The position numbers and the translations under genes are program-made. The notes beneath the pieces were generated by a model that had not been told where the DNA came from, searched no databases, and saw nothing but the letters and a program-made list of their open reading frames with translations. From a virus: a stretch of 21,847 nt of DNA. The stretch is taken from positions 1-21,847 of IMG/VR virus record IMGVR_UViG_3300017763_000240. One strand, given 5' to 3'. Of the stretch, positions 1 through 7,798 are shown one piece after another (position 1 is the stretch's first letter; the number at the start of each line of letters is the position of its first letter).

Positions 1-164
1 CCCGCTATAGCTTGAAAAGCAGGGGATAGTGGTATACATTTTTGTTCCTTAAATTTGACATTTTTATTTAAACCTTTAGACGATTTAAATTTATTTAAAT
101 CAAATTTTGCCTTAATCTCGGCAGACACTGCTGCCGAGAGAGACTTTGATACTTTTTTTGCCAT
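1..164 (-). CDS. uvsX: Probable UvsX/RecA-like recombinase, N-terminal part only
   Basis: Partial gene, cut by the left edge of the window; only about 54 codons are visible. It starts at an ATG (164-162), two bases after the gp32 stop codon, so it is probably co-translated with gp32. The visible peptide begins MAKKVSKSLSAAVSAEIKAK, is Lys-rich, and continues with KFKEQKCIPLSPAFQAIA. A 'KxQxxIPLSPAFQ' stretch lies just before the Walker A region in RecA-like recombinases of T4-type phages; that ATP-binding motif itself would lie outside the window. A UvsX-type protein would form filaments on single-stranded DNA during recombination-dependent replication and would work with the neighbouring gp32-like protein and polymerase. 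Assignment rests on the short N-terminus and on gene context, so it is moderate. Confidence 0.55.
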   Translation of the reverse strand, partial: MAKKVSKSLSAAVSAEIKAKFDLNKFKSSKGLNKNVKFKEQKCIPLSPAFQAIA

Positions 165-166
165 AT

Positions 167-997
167 TTAGAAAGGTAGATCATCAACTTTATTACTACTA
201 GCTTTATCATCAAACATTGTATCAAAAGCATCTGCTTTATTTTGTTTAACTTTAGTAGTATCTAAACTAAAATTAGTAGCAGGTTTTGCTGCAACCGGAG
301 CTGCAACTGCTTCTTCTGCTTCATCTTCAGGTGATAACCATTGTTCTAATGCTGATTTCATTTCATCAAATGAATAACGCTTAAACAAACCATCTGTTGG
401 GTTTGGTTGCTCGCTTGTCCATTTTTCTACTAATGTAGCATCTTCACTAAGTGGTGAAGTTTTTAATCTAACACGTACTGATGATTTATTATAAGGAGTA
501 CCTGTTGATTCTGGTCCTACAGTTTCTACTGTAATATCTCTACCACCAACAATGTCTGTATAATCTCCAATTTCATCATCTACTGCAAGTGCAAGTAATT
601 CTTCATATACTTGTTTTCCAAATTGCCATAATCTAGTACCTTTATCTTCTTCTCCACGTACTACAACGGGAACAAAAGTACGTGTTTTAGCATCTAGCTT
701 TTTAGCAAGTACATAATTTTCTTTATTATACTCGCCTTCACGAAGTTTTTGTGCAAATAATGCAATAGGATCTTTTTCACCAAAATTAGTAGGTGAAATC
801 ATAACCTTATTTGTAATACCATAATAGAACTTAAGTTCTGTAAATGGGTTTGAGGGATTATACGCAGATGGTACAATTCTAATTTGTTGTTTACCTACTG
901 TAGGTCTCCAAAAAATGGTTGTGTAATCGGTCTTTTGACCACCCTGTGGTTTTGATTGGAGGGTATCCAATTTCTGTTTAAGCATTGATAAATCCAT
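167..997 (-). CDS. 32: gp32-like single-stranded DNA binding protein
   Basis: 276 aa, close to T4 gp32 (301 aa). It should coat single-stranded DNA at phage replication forks and recruit replication and recombination proteins. The order fits gp32: a short basic N-terminal arm (residues 1-25), a core starting at IFWRPTVGKQQIRIVP (28-43), then an Ala/Glu-rich linker and acidic C-terminal tail (222-276). Two points are unusual. The protein contains no cysteine, so the zinc ribbon of T4 gp32 (three Cys and one His) is missing. It ends in VDDLPF, like the DDxPF tip of bacterial SSB rather than the T4 tail. The ATG at 997 is preceded by an A/T-rich leader with no Shine-Dalgarno sequence and, further up, by a possible Bacteroidota-type promoter. 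It is followed after two bases by the putative uvsX. Confidence 0.78.
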   Translation of the reverse strand: MDLSMLKQKLDTLQSKPQGGQKTDYTTIFWRPTVGKQQIRIVPSAYNPSNPFTELKFYYGITNKVMISPTNFGEKDPIALFAQKLREGEYNKENYVLAKKLDAKTRTFVPVVVRGEEDKGTRLWQFGKQVYEELLALAVDDEIGDYTDIVGGRDITVETVGPESTGTPYNKSSVRVRLKTSPLSEDATLVEKWTSEQPNPTDGLFKRYSFDEMKSALEQWLSPEDEAEEAVAAPVAAKPATNFSLDTTKVKQNKADAFDTMFDDKASSNKVDDLPF

Positions 998-1038
998 AAA
1001 TGTAACTTATTTTTAATTATAACTGTTTATATGTAACT

Positions 1039-1070
1039 CTAATATACGAAGTAAAATTTGGGAGTCCAAA
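1039..1070 (-). promoter_or_regulatory. Candidate Bacteroidota-type promoter upstream of gp32
   Basis: On the minus strand TTTG (1070-1067) is followed after exactly 20 bases by TATATTAG (1046-1039). The known Bacteroides consensus is TTTG, about 19-21 bases, then TAnnTTTG; the second box has one mismatch. It lies about 40 bases upstream of the gp32 start, in the 73-base gap after the 155-aa gene. The late-type motif ATATTTATAA is absent here, which fits a replication gene expressed earlier than the virion genes. The region is AT-rich and chance matches are possible. Confidence 0.35.
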
Positions 1071-1538
1071 CTATACTTCAATAATTTTGTAAATTTTTGT
1101 GTTTAATTGATTTAACTCATTATGTTGTGTAAGTAAAATACAGTTTCTATAATGTTGCCAATCAATTTTGTATGAAGTATCTACCACTCCACCATTAAGC
1201 TTTTTAATCAATTCATTTAAAGCATTAATAGTATATAAAGTATTTGACTCTTTTTTTCTATGAACTAAGATAGTATGTTCAGGAATAGTACTAAGGTTGG
1301 TTTGGTCAACGTTATAAGTAACAACAAATTCATCTTTGCCTACTATTTCTAAAACAAAAAGCTTGTTATAAATAATACTATACTTAGCTTTAATATCTTC
1401 AATAAGAATGTCTAATCCCTCAAGATTAGTAAAAGTACAAAATAATTTATTATTCAAATCACTTAAATTTTGAATGTTAGTTATAACATCATATTCCGTA
1501 TTATACGTATTAGGCGATTTCTCCAAAGTTGTAATCAT
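1071..1538 (-). CDS. Conserved-looking phage protein of unknown function, 155 aa
   Basis: I do not recognise this protein. The start is fixed, because the only methionine in the frame is the first codon at 1538. That start lies inside the end of the DNA polymerase gene, giving a 29-base overlap in another frame, so it is probably translationally coupled to the polymerase. The sequence alternates hydrophobic strand-like segments (LFVLEIV at about 60-66, FVVTYNV, HTILVH) with a helix-like ALNELIKKLNGG. It looks like a small alpha/beta soluble protein with no signal peptide or membrane segment. Its position between the polymerase and gp32 suggests a role in DNA replication, but nothing in the sequence shows an enzymatic motif. 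Confidence 0.7.
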   Translation of the reverse strand: MITTLEKSPNTYNTEYDVITNIQNLSDLNNKLFCTFTNLEGLDILIEDIKAKYSIIYNKLFVLEIVGKDEFVVTYNVDQTNLSTIPEHTILVHRKKESNTLYTINALNELIKKLNGGVVDTSYKIDWQHYRNCILLTQHNELNQLNTKIYKIIEV

Positions 1539-2787
1539 ATCCTTCTATTTCTTTTATATTTAAACTAAATTCTTTAAAAATATTTCTAATGTTTTCAAGT
1601 ACTGTTGGTTCACTTTCATCATAATCGAATAAAAACGAATCATATGTGTATAATACTAATTTTGTCTTATATCCCCTTAATATACAAAGTATCTTCCATA
1701 AAATCAACACATTAGTAGAGGTTTCTAAATTTTGTAAAACATAATTAAATAATTTTTGGGGATTCATATTATCTAATTTTTCTTTTTCATATCTATAATT
1801 TGAAATTTTACATTCAATAAACCCATCGCTTTGAAATTTATCCCAAGTTTTTCCTACGTATTCTTCTATTTTTTTAAAGAATTCCAGGCTTCGGTAATTT
1901 TCAAAAACGCCTCCATAGAGCTGCTTGAAGGTAAGTTCCTTCGATTTTTTATAATCCACTCCATATAAGGACGCAAAATGAGCGTGAATATCAACCCCGG
2001 CAAAATCATAATCAATGAGCCGAGCAGCCAAACTAGGATGGAAAGCACTAATATCGATTTCCACAAACCTATTATTACGTGGTACAAAACTTTTTCTACA
2101 TCCATTTTCTTTATTAAGTGCTGCATAATTTACATTATTAAATTTATTACTAGGTCTAGTAGTTGTTGTTTTTAAGTTGAACTGAGTGTATGTGTGTTCC
2201 CCGTTAATAGGGTGGAAGAATTGCTCGAAGGTAGGTACGTGTACACGTAATCCACTTCGTTCGATAGCGTTGAATACCAATGATACTCTACTGTTATAAA
2301 ATTGTCCATATTCTGTTTTTTTATTATTAATATTTGCTTTTAGATCTCTAAAAATAGTTTCACACAATTCAAAATGTTTTACTATTGGGATAATTAAATT
2401 TAATTCTTTATTATCTTTATATTTTCTGTAGTATAAATCGTGTGTATTTGTTGTAGGTCGTATATACGTAGTAGGTGGTAAATTTATGTCATAAAGAGTT
2501 TTGATTGGAAAATAGTGTAATATCTCTTTTTTATCTCTACAATATAATACTTCAAACTTATTTAGTAAATCGTTTATACGCGTGTTTAAACCATTTAAAG
2601 CTTCGCTATGCACAATGCATATCATATAGCCTTTACTTGATTTAATTGGTCTAATATACACCAAAGACACGTGGTTTTGTACGGGGTGTATTGTGTCATT
2701 ATAAGGTATTACCTCAATGAAAGCCTTTTTATAACCACTATTTATTAAAACATTTAACTGTTCCTCGTCTTCTACAAGCCAGTACAT
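1510..2787 (-). CDS. Family A (Pol I-like) DNA polymerase, small form with degenerate exonuclease region
   Basis: 425 aa, much shorter than E. coli Pol I (928) or T7 polymerase (704). The polymerase signatures are present in order: a TTTTRPSN segment (207-214, matching TATGRLSS in Pol I), RKSFVPR (231-237), motif A FVEIDISAFHPSLAARL (241-257, with catalytic D245), motif B K283-x3-F287-x3-Y291-G292 (the spacing of the Pol I O-helix), and motif C YTYDSF (380-385, with D383). Motif C reads YDS where Pol I has HDE. The N-terminal part (about 20-110) resembles the strand order of a 3'-5' exonuclease domain, but I see no acidic DxE, so proofreading is probably lost. It is the likely replicative polymerase. 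That is unusual for a T4-type phage, since T4 gp43 is family B; family A is inferred here from the motifs. The ATG at 2787 follows the 249-aa gene after 23 bases. Confidence 0.82.
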   Translation of the reverse strand: MYWLVEDEEQLNVLINSGYKKAFIEVIPYNDTIHPVQNHVSLVYIRPIKSSKGYMICIVHSEALNGLNTRINDLLNKFEVLYCRDKKEILHYFPIKTLYDINLPPTTYIRPTTNTHDLYYRKYKDNKELNLIIPIVKHFELCETIFRDLKANINNKKTEYGQFYNSRVSLVFNAIERSGLRVHVPTFEQFFHPINGEHTYTQFNLKTTTTRPSNKFNNVNYAALNKENGCRKSFVPRNNRFVEIDISAFHPSLAARLIDYDFAGVDIHAHFASLYGVDYKKSKELTFKQLYGGVFENYRSLEFFKKIEEYVGKTWDKFQSDGFIECKISNYRYEKEKLDNMNPQKLFNYVLQNLETSTNVLILWKILCILRGYKTKLVLYTYDSFLFDYDESEPTVLENIRNIFKEFSLNIKEIEGYDYNFGEIA

Positions 2788-2810
2788 ATAACCTATTTAT
2801 TTCCCCCATA

Positions 2811-3560
2811 TTAATAACCTCCTTTACCATATCCAAATGATTCTGTTCTTGTTGTTGATGGAGTTATAGAGCCTGTTCTTTCAATTGTAACAAGATCTGA
2901 TTGGGTTGGTTCATTGTTTAATTTACAATATTGGGAATATTTCCCTTTAAAATAATTAACTAATCCTTTTATATTAAGTGAAGTTTCTGTTAGCTTAAGA
3001 GTATTTAAGTTAACATTACCTACTTTATTTTTATTATCACCTTTTATTACCCATGTAAATGAAATAGGTTGATATAGATCGTATTGAACTTGGGGGTCCT
3101 TTTCTAGGTATCTTTGATAATCTTTAAATCGTTGTTCTTTATATAAAACTCCATTTGTTTTCTTTAAAAAATATCTTACATATTGTCCTATTTGATAATC
3201 TTTGTCTGTTGGGAGAATTACACGATTTAAAGGAGCAATTAAATTATTACTATATTTAGTTTTGTTAGCTAATATATAATCCATATCTAAATTATATGTT
3301 ACTTCAATTTCTTCATTTTTTTCTCTAAATATAGGTGTTATTGGGGTTTTTGGGTTTGAAGGGTTATAATTGGAATTTTCGTAAGCTCTATTACGAATTA
3401 AACTTTCTTCTGTTGGGTTATTAGGAAACTTCCCACTATAATATTTACCATCAGATGTTTTATAATAATAACCGATGTAATTTTTACGGTCAGATTCAGT
3501 TACTAATTCTTTACCTTTAGTATATAAATTTCCTTGTATTTGTGATTTTGGATAATACAT
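2811..3560 (-). CDS. Last gene of the baseplate operon, 249 aa, function unknown
   Basis: I cannot name this protein. It starts three bases after the stop of the 1315-aa hub gene and closes the tight baseplate operon, so a virion or tail-assembly role is likely. The N-terminus is Tyr-rich and strand-like: YIGYYYKTSDGKYYSGK at about 29-45. An Asn/Pro-rich stretch follows (about 60-80), then mixed alpha/beta sequence (about 85-210) including VRYFLKKTNGVLYKEQRF and ISFTWVIKGD. The tail is Ser/Thr/Gly-rich and ends GYGKGGY. There is no signal peptide, membrane segment or coiled coil. It could be a spike, adaptor or tail-fibre attachment protein next to the hub; that is inference from position only. 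Confidence 0.72.
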   Translation of the reverse strand: MYYPKSQIQGNLYTKGKELVTESDRKNYIGYYYKTSDGKYYSGKFPNNPTEESLIRNRAYENSNYNPSNPKTPITPIFREKNEEIEVTYNLDMDYILANKTKYSNNLIAPLNRVILPTDKDYQIGQYVRYFLKKTNGVLYKEQRFKDYQRYLEKDPQVQYDLYQPISFTWVIKGDNKNKVGNVNLNTLKLTETSLNIKGLVNYFKGKYSQYCKLNNEPTQSDLVTIERTGSITPSTTRTESFGYGKGGY

Positions 3561-3563
3561 ATC

Positions 3564-6500
3564 TTATACTGTTACATATGATGGAATAAAGTCTGGTACT
3601 TTTTTGGAATATTTTATTCTTGATTCTATCATTTTTTGTACTGCTGTTCTTACATCTGTTTTAGATGTTGATGGGTTTATTCCGTCTCCCCCATAATACG
3701 CCGATTTACCTGTTCCTGCTACTACATTTCCAACTTTGTTTTTATTTTTTGCTGTTTTTGATACAACGGGCATACTAGCCCATTCTTGACCTAAACCATC
3801 AATTGCTCTTTCTAAATCTCTTATAGATCCTGCATTATCACCATTTAAATATTTTCCTATTTGAGATCTTCTCTTTTTTAAGAGTAAATAATCACATACT
3901 ATTTCTTGACTTTCAGGATTAAATAATGCCGACCTTTCAATAATACCTTTTTTTACTGCTCCATTTAGAACTGTAGGTATTACTTGGTATCTACCCATAG
4001 CAAAAACAGCAGATGAACCTTTAGCATCAGCAAAAGTTGTTGATTTATTGTCTAATAAATCTGATATTGTGTTTTGTGTAATATCTGTTGAGGAAATTTT
4101 ATATCCCCCTTGCTTACCTTGGTTTGCTATACTGTATTTACCTCTAGATTCAAATTCAGCTATTAAATCTTTTATAGGCTGTAAGTCATTATTTGTGCCT
4201 TTAAATTTATTAGATAAAGGTGGTCTTGCAGGAGGGAATCCAGGGTCGGGTGCTTCATAATTCCTATTATATCTTTGTGTTCTAACATTTAAATTAGATG
4301 TTGATAAAGTTTCTAAATTAGTTGTCCACCCCATATTATCAATTTTATGGTTTAATCCTTTTACTAAAAACTCTAATGCTTCACTATAATTTGAAGGTAA
4401 TATTCTTTGATCAATATTTACTTTGTTATAAATTTTAAACCCTGAAATTCCATCTAGTTCTATATCAAATTCTACAGGAATAAAACCTGATTGGTTACTA
4501 GCACCTCCTCCTCCTTCTCCACTATTATATTGTTCGTTTGTATAATGTGATAACCACATTTTATAAGAATTTTTCCCTGCAGATGAAAAATCAGTACCAT
4601 TATATTGTACTGTATATTTTGCTTCATCACGATCAATATAAGAAATATTAATACCTATATTTCCAGCCTGTTCATTTGTAATTCTTGGCTTACCCCCAAA
4701 CATTGAAGCCAAATAAGCAGTGTAATTTACATCTGATACTGCCGCTCTCTTTTCTGCTCTTTTCTTTCTTTGGCTATCTACATCTGGGGATGTTTGGTCG
4801 TTTAAAGAATCACTAGCTGACCAGAAACCATTATCTGAAAATTCAAAATTAGGTTCTTGAACTTTATATGCTTTAGCTAGTGCTTTACATATTTCTTTAT
4901 ATAATTTTTGAGCCAAATTTTGAGCTGATTGAGTTGCACTTCTATTTTCACCCCCACCCGCAAACCAAGTACTATTTACACTTTTATTAAATATTTGTTG
5001 TAATGAATTATTCTGGAACCCAGTTAACTGTATTGTCTTGTCTTTATTTTCTTTAAAGGATCCATATTGTCTAAATAATTTAACCTTAATTTGAACGTCT
5101 CCAATTATTGCTCCGGTTTCATTATCAATAGTAAATTCAACTTTAGGGTTTTTTGATACAATTGTATATTGTTTAGAAAAATCTGTTACAGTGTCGTTAC
5201 CATGATTAAAAACATAATCAGAGTCTACATAACTAATTTTTGTAGTTTTTTGAGTTGTTACGGATTCACTACCTATTACAGATTGTACCTTAGTTCCCCC
5301 ACGAAATTTAATTAAATCATAATCTTGTTTTTGAGTATTAGTCAGATTACTTGTATCTGTATCCTCATCTCCTGGTTCTTCTATTACTTGGTTAAATCTA
5401 TCTAACATTCCTTTATTCCAATTAGAATATCCAGTTGCATCTTCTCCTACTGCTGTCCCTGATGCCGTTGCCCCAATGGCTAATTGATTTGAAATTTTAG
5501 GTGAGATTTTAGTATTAAAAGATAAAGATTTTACAAAAGTACCTTCACCTTTAGTTTTATTAAAACCAAATACTTCTATATTAGCTGTTTCAGAATGGTT
5601 AAATCCTGCTATAAGTTCTTTTAAACTTTTAGAACCACCCTGGATTGGTTTTTGGTCCATAAAAGTTATTACTTTATCATCTTTTATAATAGGTTCTATA
5701 TCTAATATATTAGCAAATGAAGAATTTATTTCATCACAAATCCCAACTAAAAATTTAAATAAAGTTAAAGCTCCTTTTTTATCTACTGTTTCTTTTAATA
5801 ATTTAAATATTATATCATAATTAAGATATATATTGTGTATTTCCCCCCATATAAGTGTACCTTTGCTTATTGTATCTAATGGTTTAATTTCTTTAATTTC
5901 TTCTAACTTACCAAATACTGTAACACCCATAAGCTTTGTTGCTTTATCTGATTTTTTTAAAATAATAGGATTACCATCTATATCTTTAAGTATCCCCAAT
6001 TTTATTCTCATATTTACTAGGGATTCAGAAAGATTTTTTACTCTAACTTTTCTTTCGGATTTAGTTTGTTTATTAATAATTGTTATTTCAGATATCCCTG
6101 CTAAATCCTCCTTTATAGAAGTTCTAATAAAAGGTTTCATTTTTTCTGTATAGTCTGGTGTTAATATGCCGCTCATACCTGTTTGGTTAAAAGCATACCC
6201 ATCGTCCATTTTTATCATACAAACTCTAGGGTCATAAGATATTAAATTAGGTGTATAACTACATATTGTATGAGTAGAATCTAAATCTATTTCTAAATGT
6301 TTAAAAGTACTATCATTAACATTAGGTAATATTTGTGTGTGTATAAGTCTTAATAATTCCCCAAAACTAACATAATAACAATACCTTTTATTTAAAGAAT
6401 TTTCTCCAACAGAAGGGGAAGATGAATCTTTTTTATAAGTAGAAATACCACCATAATTATCTGATGATGCTATAGCATGGTGTAAATTAAAATAATTTTT

Positions 6501-7511
6501 ATCTCCATCTGCTTTCCATAATGAATTTTGGGCTAATTTTTCATATAATAAAGCTCCCAGTTGGGTTGAAGATTTTTCAGAGGATATAATACTTCCTTCT
6601 TTTTTAAGATATTTTAATCTATTATTACCATTAGATGAAACTGCTTCATTTTCTAATCCTGATACCTTATCATGTAGTTTTTTATTTGGAGTAGTATTAA
6701 TTTTAAAGGATTCCATTACATCTCCTAAACTAGCTAATTTAATTGTAATTTTATAGGTACCATCATCTTCAAAGCTCCAATTAAAATTAGTTACTCTACC
6801 AAAATATCCATCATAATTTCCATTATAAATTGATCGAAAGCTTATAATTGATTGTAAAATATCATCCTGGTTATTAGTCCCAAAAAATGATGTTTCTGTT
6901 ACAGTATTCCCTACATTTTCAATTTTATTAGTTTCATGATTTATATACTTATCCCACCCCCATTCTATTAATAAAGTAAAACCAAGTCTTAAATATAAAG
7001 CTTCTATAATTTCAAACTGAAATTTATTAAAAGCTGTTAAAGTAATAGTAGCAGTTCTAATTGATCCTCTATTTTTATTAGTAATATTAACAGTTTCAAT
7101 ACCAGGCATGGGTTGAAAACCTTGTTCTGTCCCTCCTAATCCATATACTGAGTTGTTAAATACTTTACTATTCCCAGGACCATTGCCCGCTAAATTTGCG
7201 CCTTGTCTTTGGGTTGTTACTCCAGCTACTAAGGAAGATAAACCATTAAATAATAAAGCTTTTTTTGCTAGCCCATTCTGTTTAAATAAATTTAATTGGG
7301 TATTAGGGATTGATTTAGGTAATTTTGCACCAGGATCCGTAACACTTGCTCCTGATGCTACTTTTATCCAAGCATTTCTATTATTCATGTATATAGCCTG
7401 ATCCGTGGTTCTTGCTTTACCATCAGATCCTGCTCCATAAATTTTTTGCCTAAGCTTGACTTCTTTAGCAACAAATCCTTCCGTTGGTTCTCCTATTATA
7501 TTACCTGTCAT
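3564..7511 (-). CDS. Baseplate hub protein (gp27-like) with C-terminal peptidoglycan-cleaving domain
   Basis: 1315 aa, the largest gene here. The N-terminal third looks like a phage hub: IETVNITNKNRGSIRTATI (about 139-157), then LYLRLGFTLLIEWGWD, a segment typical of gp27-type hub domains in T4-like and related phages. The middle (about 300-1085) is long, strand-rich and low in recognisable motifs. The C-terminus (about 1110-1275) matches a lambda-R-like lytic transglycosylase: a candidate catalytic Glu at E1121 in EFESRGKYSIAN, then FAMGRYQVIP (G1173-R-Y-Q1176), FNPESQEIV and ERAIDGLGQEWASMP. Lambda R carries GAGRYQLL, FSPKSQDAV and QAIDRCSNIWASLP in the same order. It probably opens the cell wall locally during DNA injection, the job done by the lysozyme domain of T4 gp5. 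It lies between the LysM protein and the 249-aa gene, with 3-base gaps. Confidence 0.8.
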   Translation of the reverse strand: MTGNIIGEPTEGFVAKEVKLRQKIYGAGSDGKARTTDQAIYMNNRNAWIKVASGASVTDPGAKLPKSIPNTQLNLFKQNGLAKKALLFNGLSSLVAGVTTQRQGANLAGNGPGNSKVFNNSVYGLGGTEQGFQPMPGIETVNITNKNRGSIRTATITLTAFNKFQFEIIEALYLRLGFTLLIEWGWDKYINHETNKIENVGNTVTETSFFGTNNQDDILQSIISFRSIYNGNYDGYFGRVTNFNWSFEDDGTYKITIKLASLGDVMESFKINTTPNKKLHDKVSGLENEAVSSNGNNRLKYLKKEGSIISSEKSSTQLGALLYEKLAQNSLWKADGDKNYFNLHHAIASSDNYGGISTYKKDSSSPSVGENSLNKRYCYYVSFGELLRLIHTQILPNVNDSTFKHLEIDLDSTHTICSYTPNLISYDPRVCMIKMDDGYAFNQTGMSGILTPDYTEKMKPFIRTSIKEDLAGISEITIINKQTKSERKVRVKNLSESLVNMRIKLGILKDIDGNPIILKKSDKATKLMGVTVFGKLEEIKEIKPLDTISKGTLIWGEIHNIYLNYDIIFKLLKETVDKKGALTLFKFLVGICDEINSSFANILDIEPIIKDDKVITFMDQKPIQGGSKSLKELIAGFNHSETANIEVFGFNKTKGEGTFVKSLSFNTKISPKISNQLAIGATASGTAVGEDATGYSNWNKGMLDRFNQVIEEPGDEDTDTSNLTNTQKQDYDLIKFRGGTKVQSVIGSESVTTQKTTKISYVDSDYVFNHGNDTVTDFSKQYTIVSKNPKVEFTIDNETGAIIGDVQIKVKLFRQYGSFKENKDKTIQLTGFQNNSLQQIFNKSVNSTWFAGGGENRSATQSAQNLAQKLYKEICKALAKAYKVQEPNFEFSDNGFWSASDSLNDQTSPDVDSQRKKRAEKRAAVSDVNYTAYLASMFGGKPRITNEQAGNIGINISYIDRDEAKYTVQYNGTDFSSAGKNSYKMWLSHYTNEQYNSGEGGGGASNQSGFIPVEFDIELDGISGFKIYNKVNIDQRILPSNYSEALEFLVKGLNHKIDNMGWTTNLETLSTSNLNVRTQRYNRNYEAPDPGFPPARPPLSNKFKGTNNDLQPIKDLIAEFESRGKYSIANQGKQGGYKISSTDITQNTISDLLDNKSTTFADAKGSSAVFAMGRYQVIPTVLNGAVKKGIIERSALFNPESQEIVCDYLLLKKRRSQIGKYLNGDNAGSIRDLERAIDGLGQEWASMPVVSKTAKNKNKVGNVVAGTGKSAYYGGDGINPSTSKTDVRTAVQKMIESRIKYSKKVPDFIPSYVTV

Positions 7512-7514
7512 AAC

Positions 7515-7796
7515 TTATAATGAATTTAATCCTTTATATCTTTGAATAACATCTTCGGGGTTAGAGGGAATTCTTAATTGAGTTCCCGGGGTTATATTAT
7601 ATGAATTTTGTTCTAATTGTGGGTTTGCAGTTGATATAATCCACCACAAACTAGGGTCTTGGTAAAATTGTTGAGCTAAAATATCAAACCTATCACCCTC
7701 TGTTGATACTACATAAGTATCATTAAAAGATAAAGGTATATCTGGGTATTTTGGTGGATTCCCTGTAATTCCCCTTAATTGATCGTATCTATTCAT
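7515..7796 (-). CDS. 53: LysM-type baseplate protein (gp53 / P2 gpX-like)
   Basis: 93 aa. Residues 27-77 form a LysM-like module: TYVVSTEGDRFDILAQQFYQ, then a short helix with LWWIISTANP (50-59) and GTQLRIP (71-77). This pattern is common in small tail proteins that link hub and wedges, such as T4 gp53 (larger, with a LysM domain) and P2 gpX. In phage baseplates the LysM fold acts as a structural joint and need not bind peptidoglycan. The start at 7796 lies two bases after the stop of the 607-aa gene, and the stop is three bases before the hub gene, so these genes are surely co-transcribed. The role is well supported; the exact equivalence to gp53 is inference. Confidence 0.78.
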   Translation of the reverse strand: MNRYDQLRGITGNPPKYPDIPLSFNDTYVVSTEGDRFDILAQQFYQDPSLWWIISTANPQLEQNSYNITPGTQLRIPSNPEDVIQRYKGLNSL

Positions 7797-7798
7797 AA

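Noticed and set aside
1366-1375. Near-match to the late motif (one mismatch) inside the 155-aa gene
   Set aside because: It is in the middle of a coding region, far from any start codon; chance is enough in AT-rich DNA.
1866-2126. Minus-strand 86-codon frame with hydrophobic segments
   Set aside because: It lies wholly inside the polymerase gene in another frame, across motifs A and B; it is a shadow of that conserved region.
1978-2175. Plus-strand frame opposite the polymerase
   Set aside because: Low-complexity antisense shadow; no promoter, no recognisable protein, and all other genes are on the minus strand.
4048-4260. Plus-strand frame opposite the hub lytic domain
   Set aside because: Antisense shadow with no protein-like features; the minus strand has strong motif evidence.
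5833-6153. Plus-strand 106-codon hydrophobic frame
   Set aside because: Antisense of the hub gene; its hydrophobic, Ser/Leu/Ile-rich make-up is what Lys/Asp/Glu codons give when read in reverse.
7153-7401. Plus-strand frame opposite the hub N-terminus
   Set aside because: Antisense shadow within a clear coding region.
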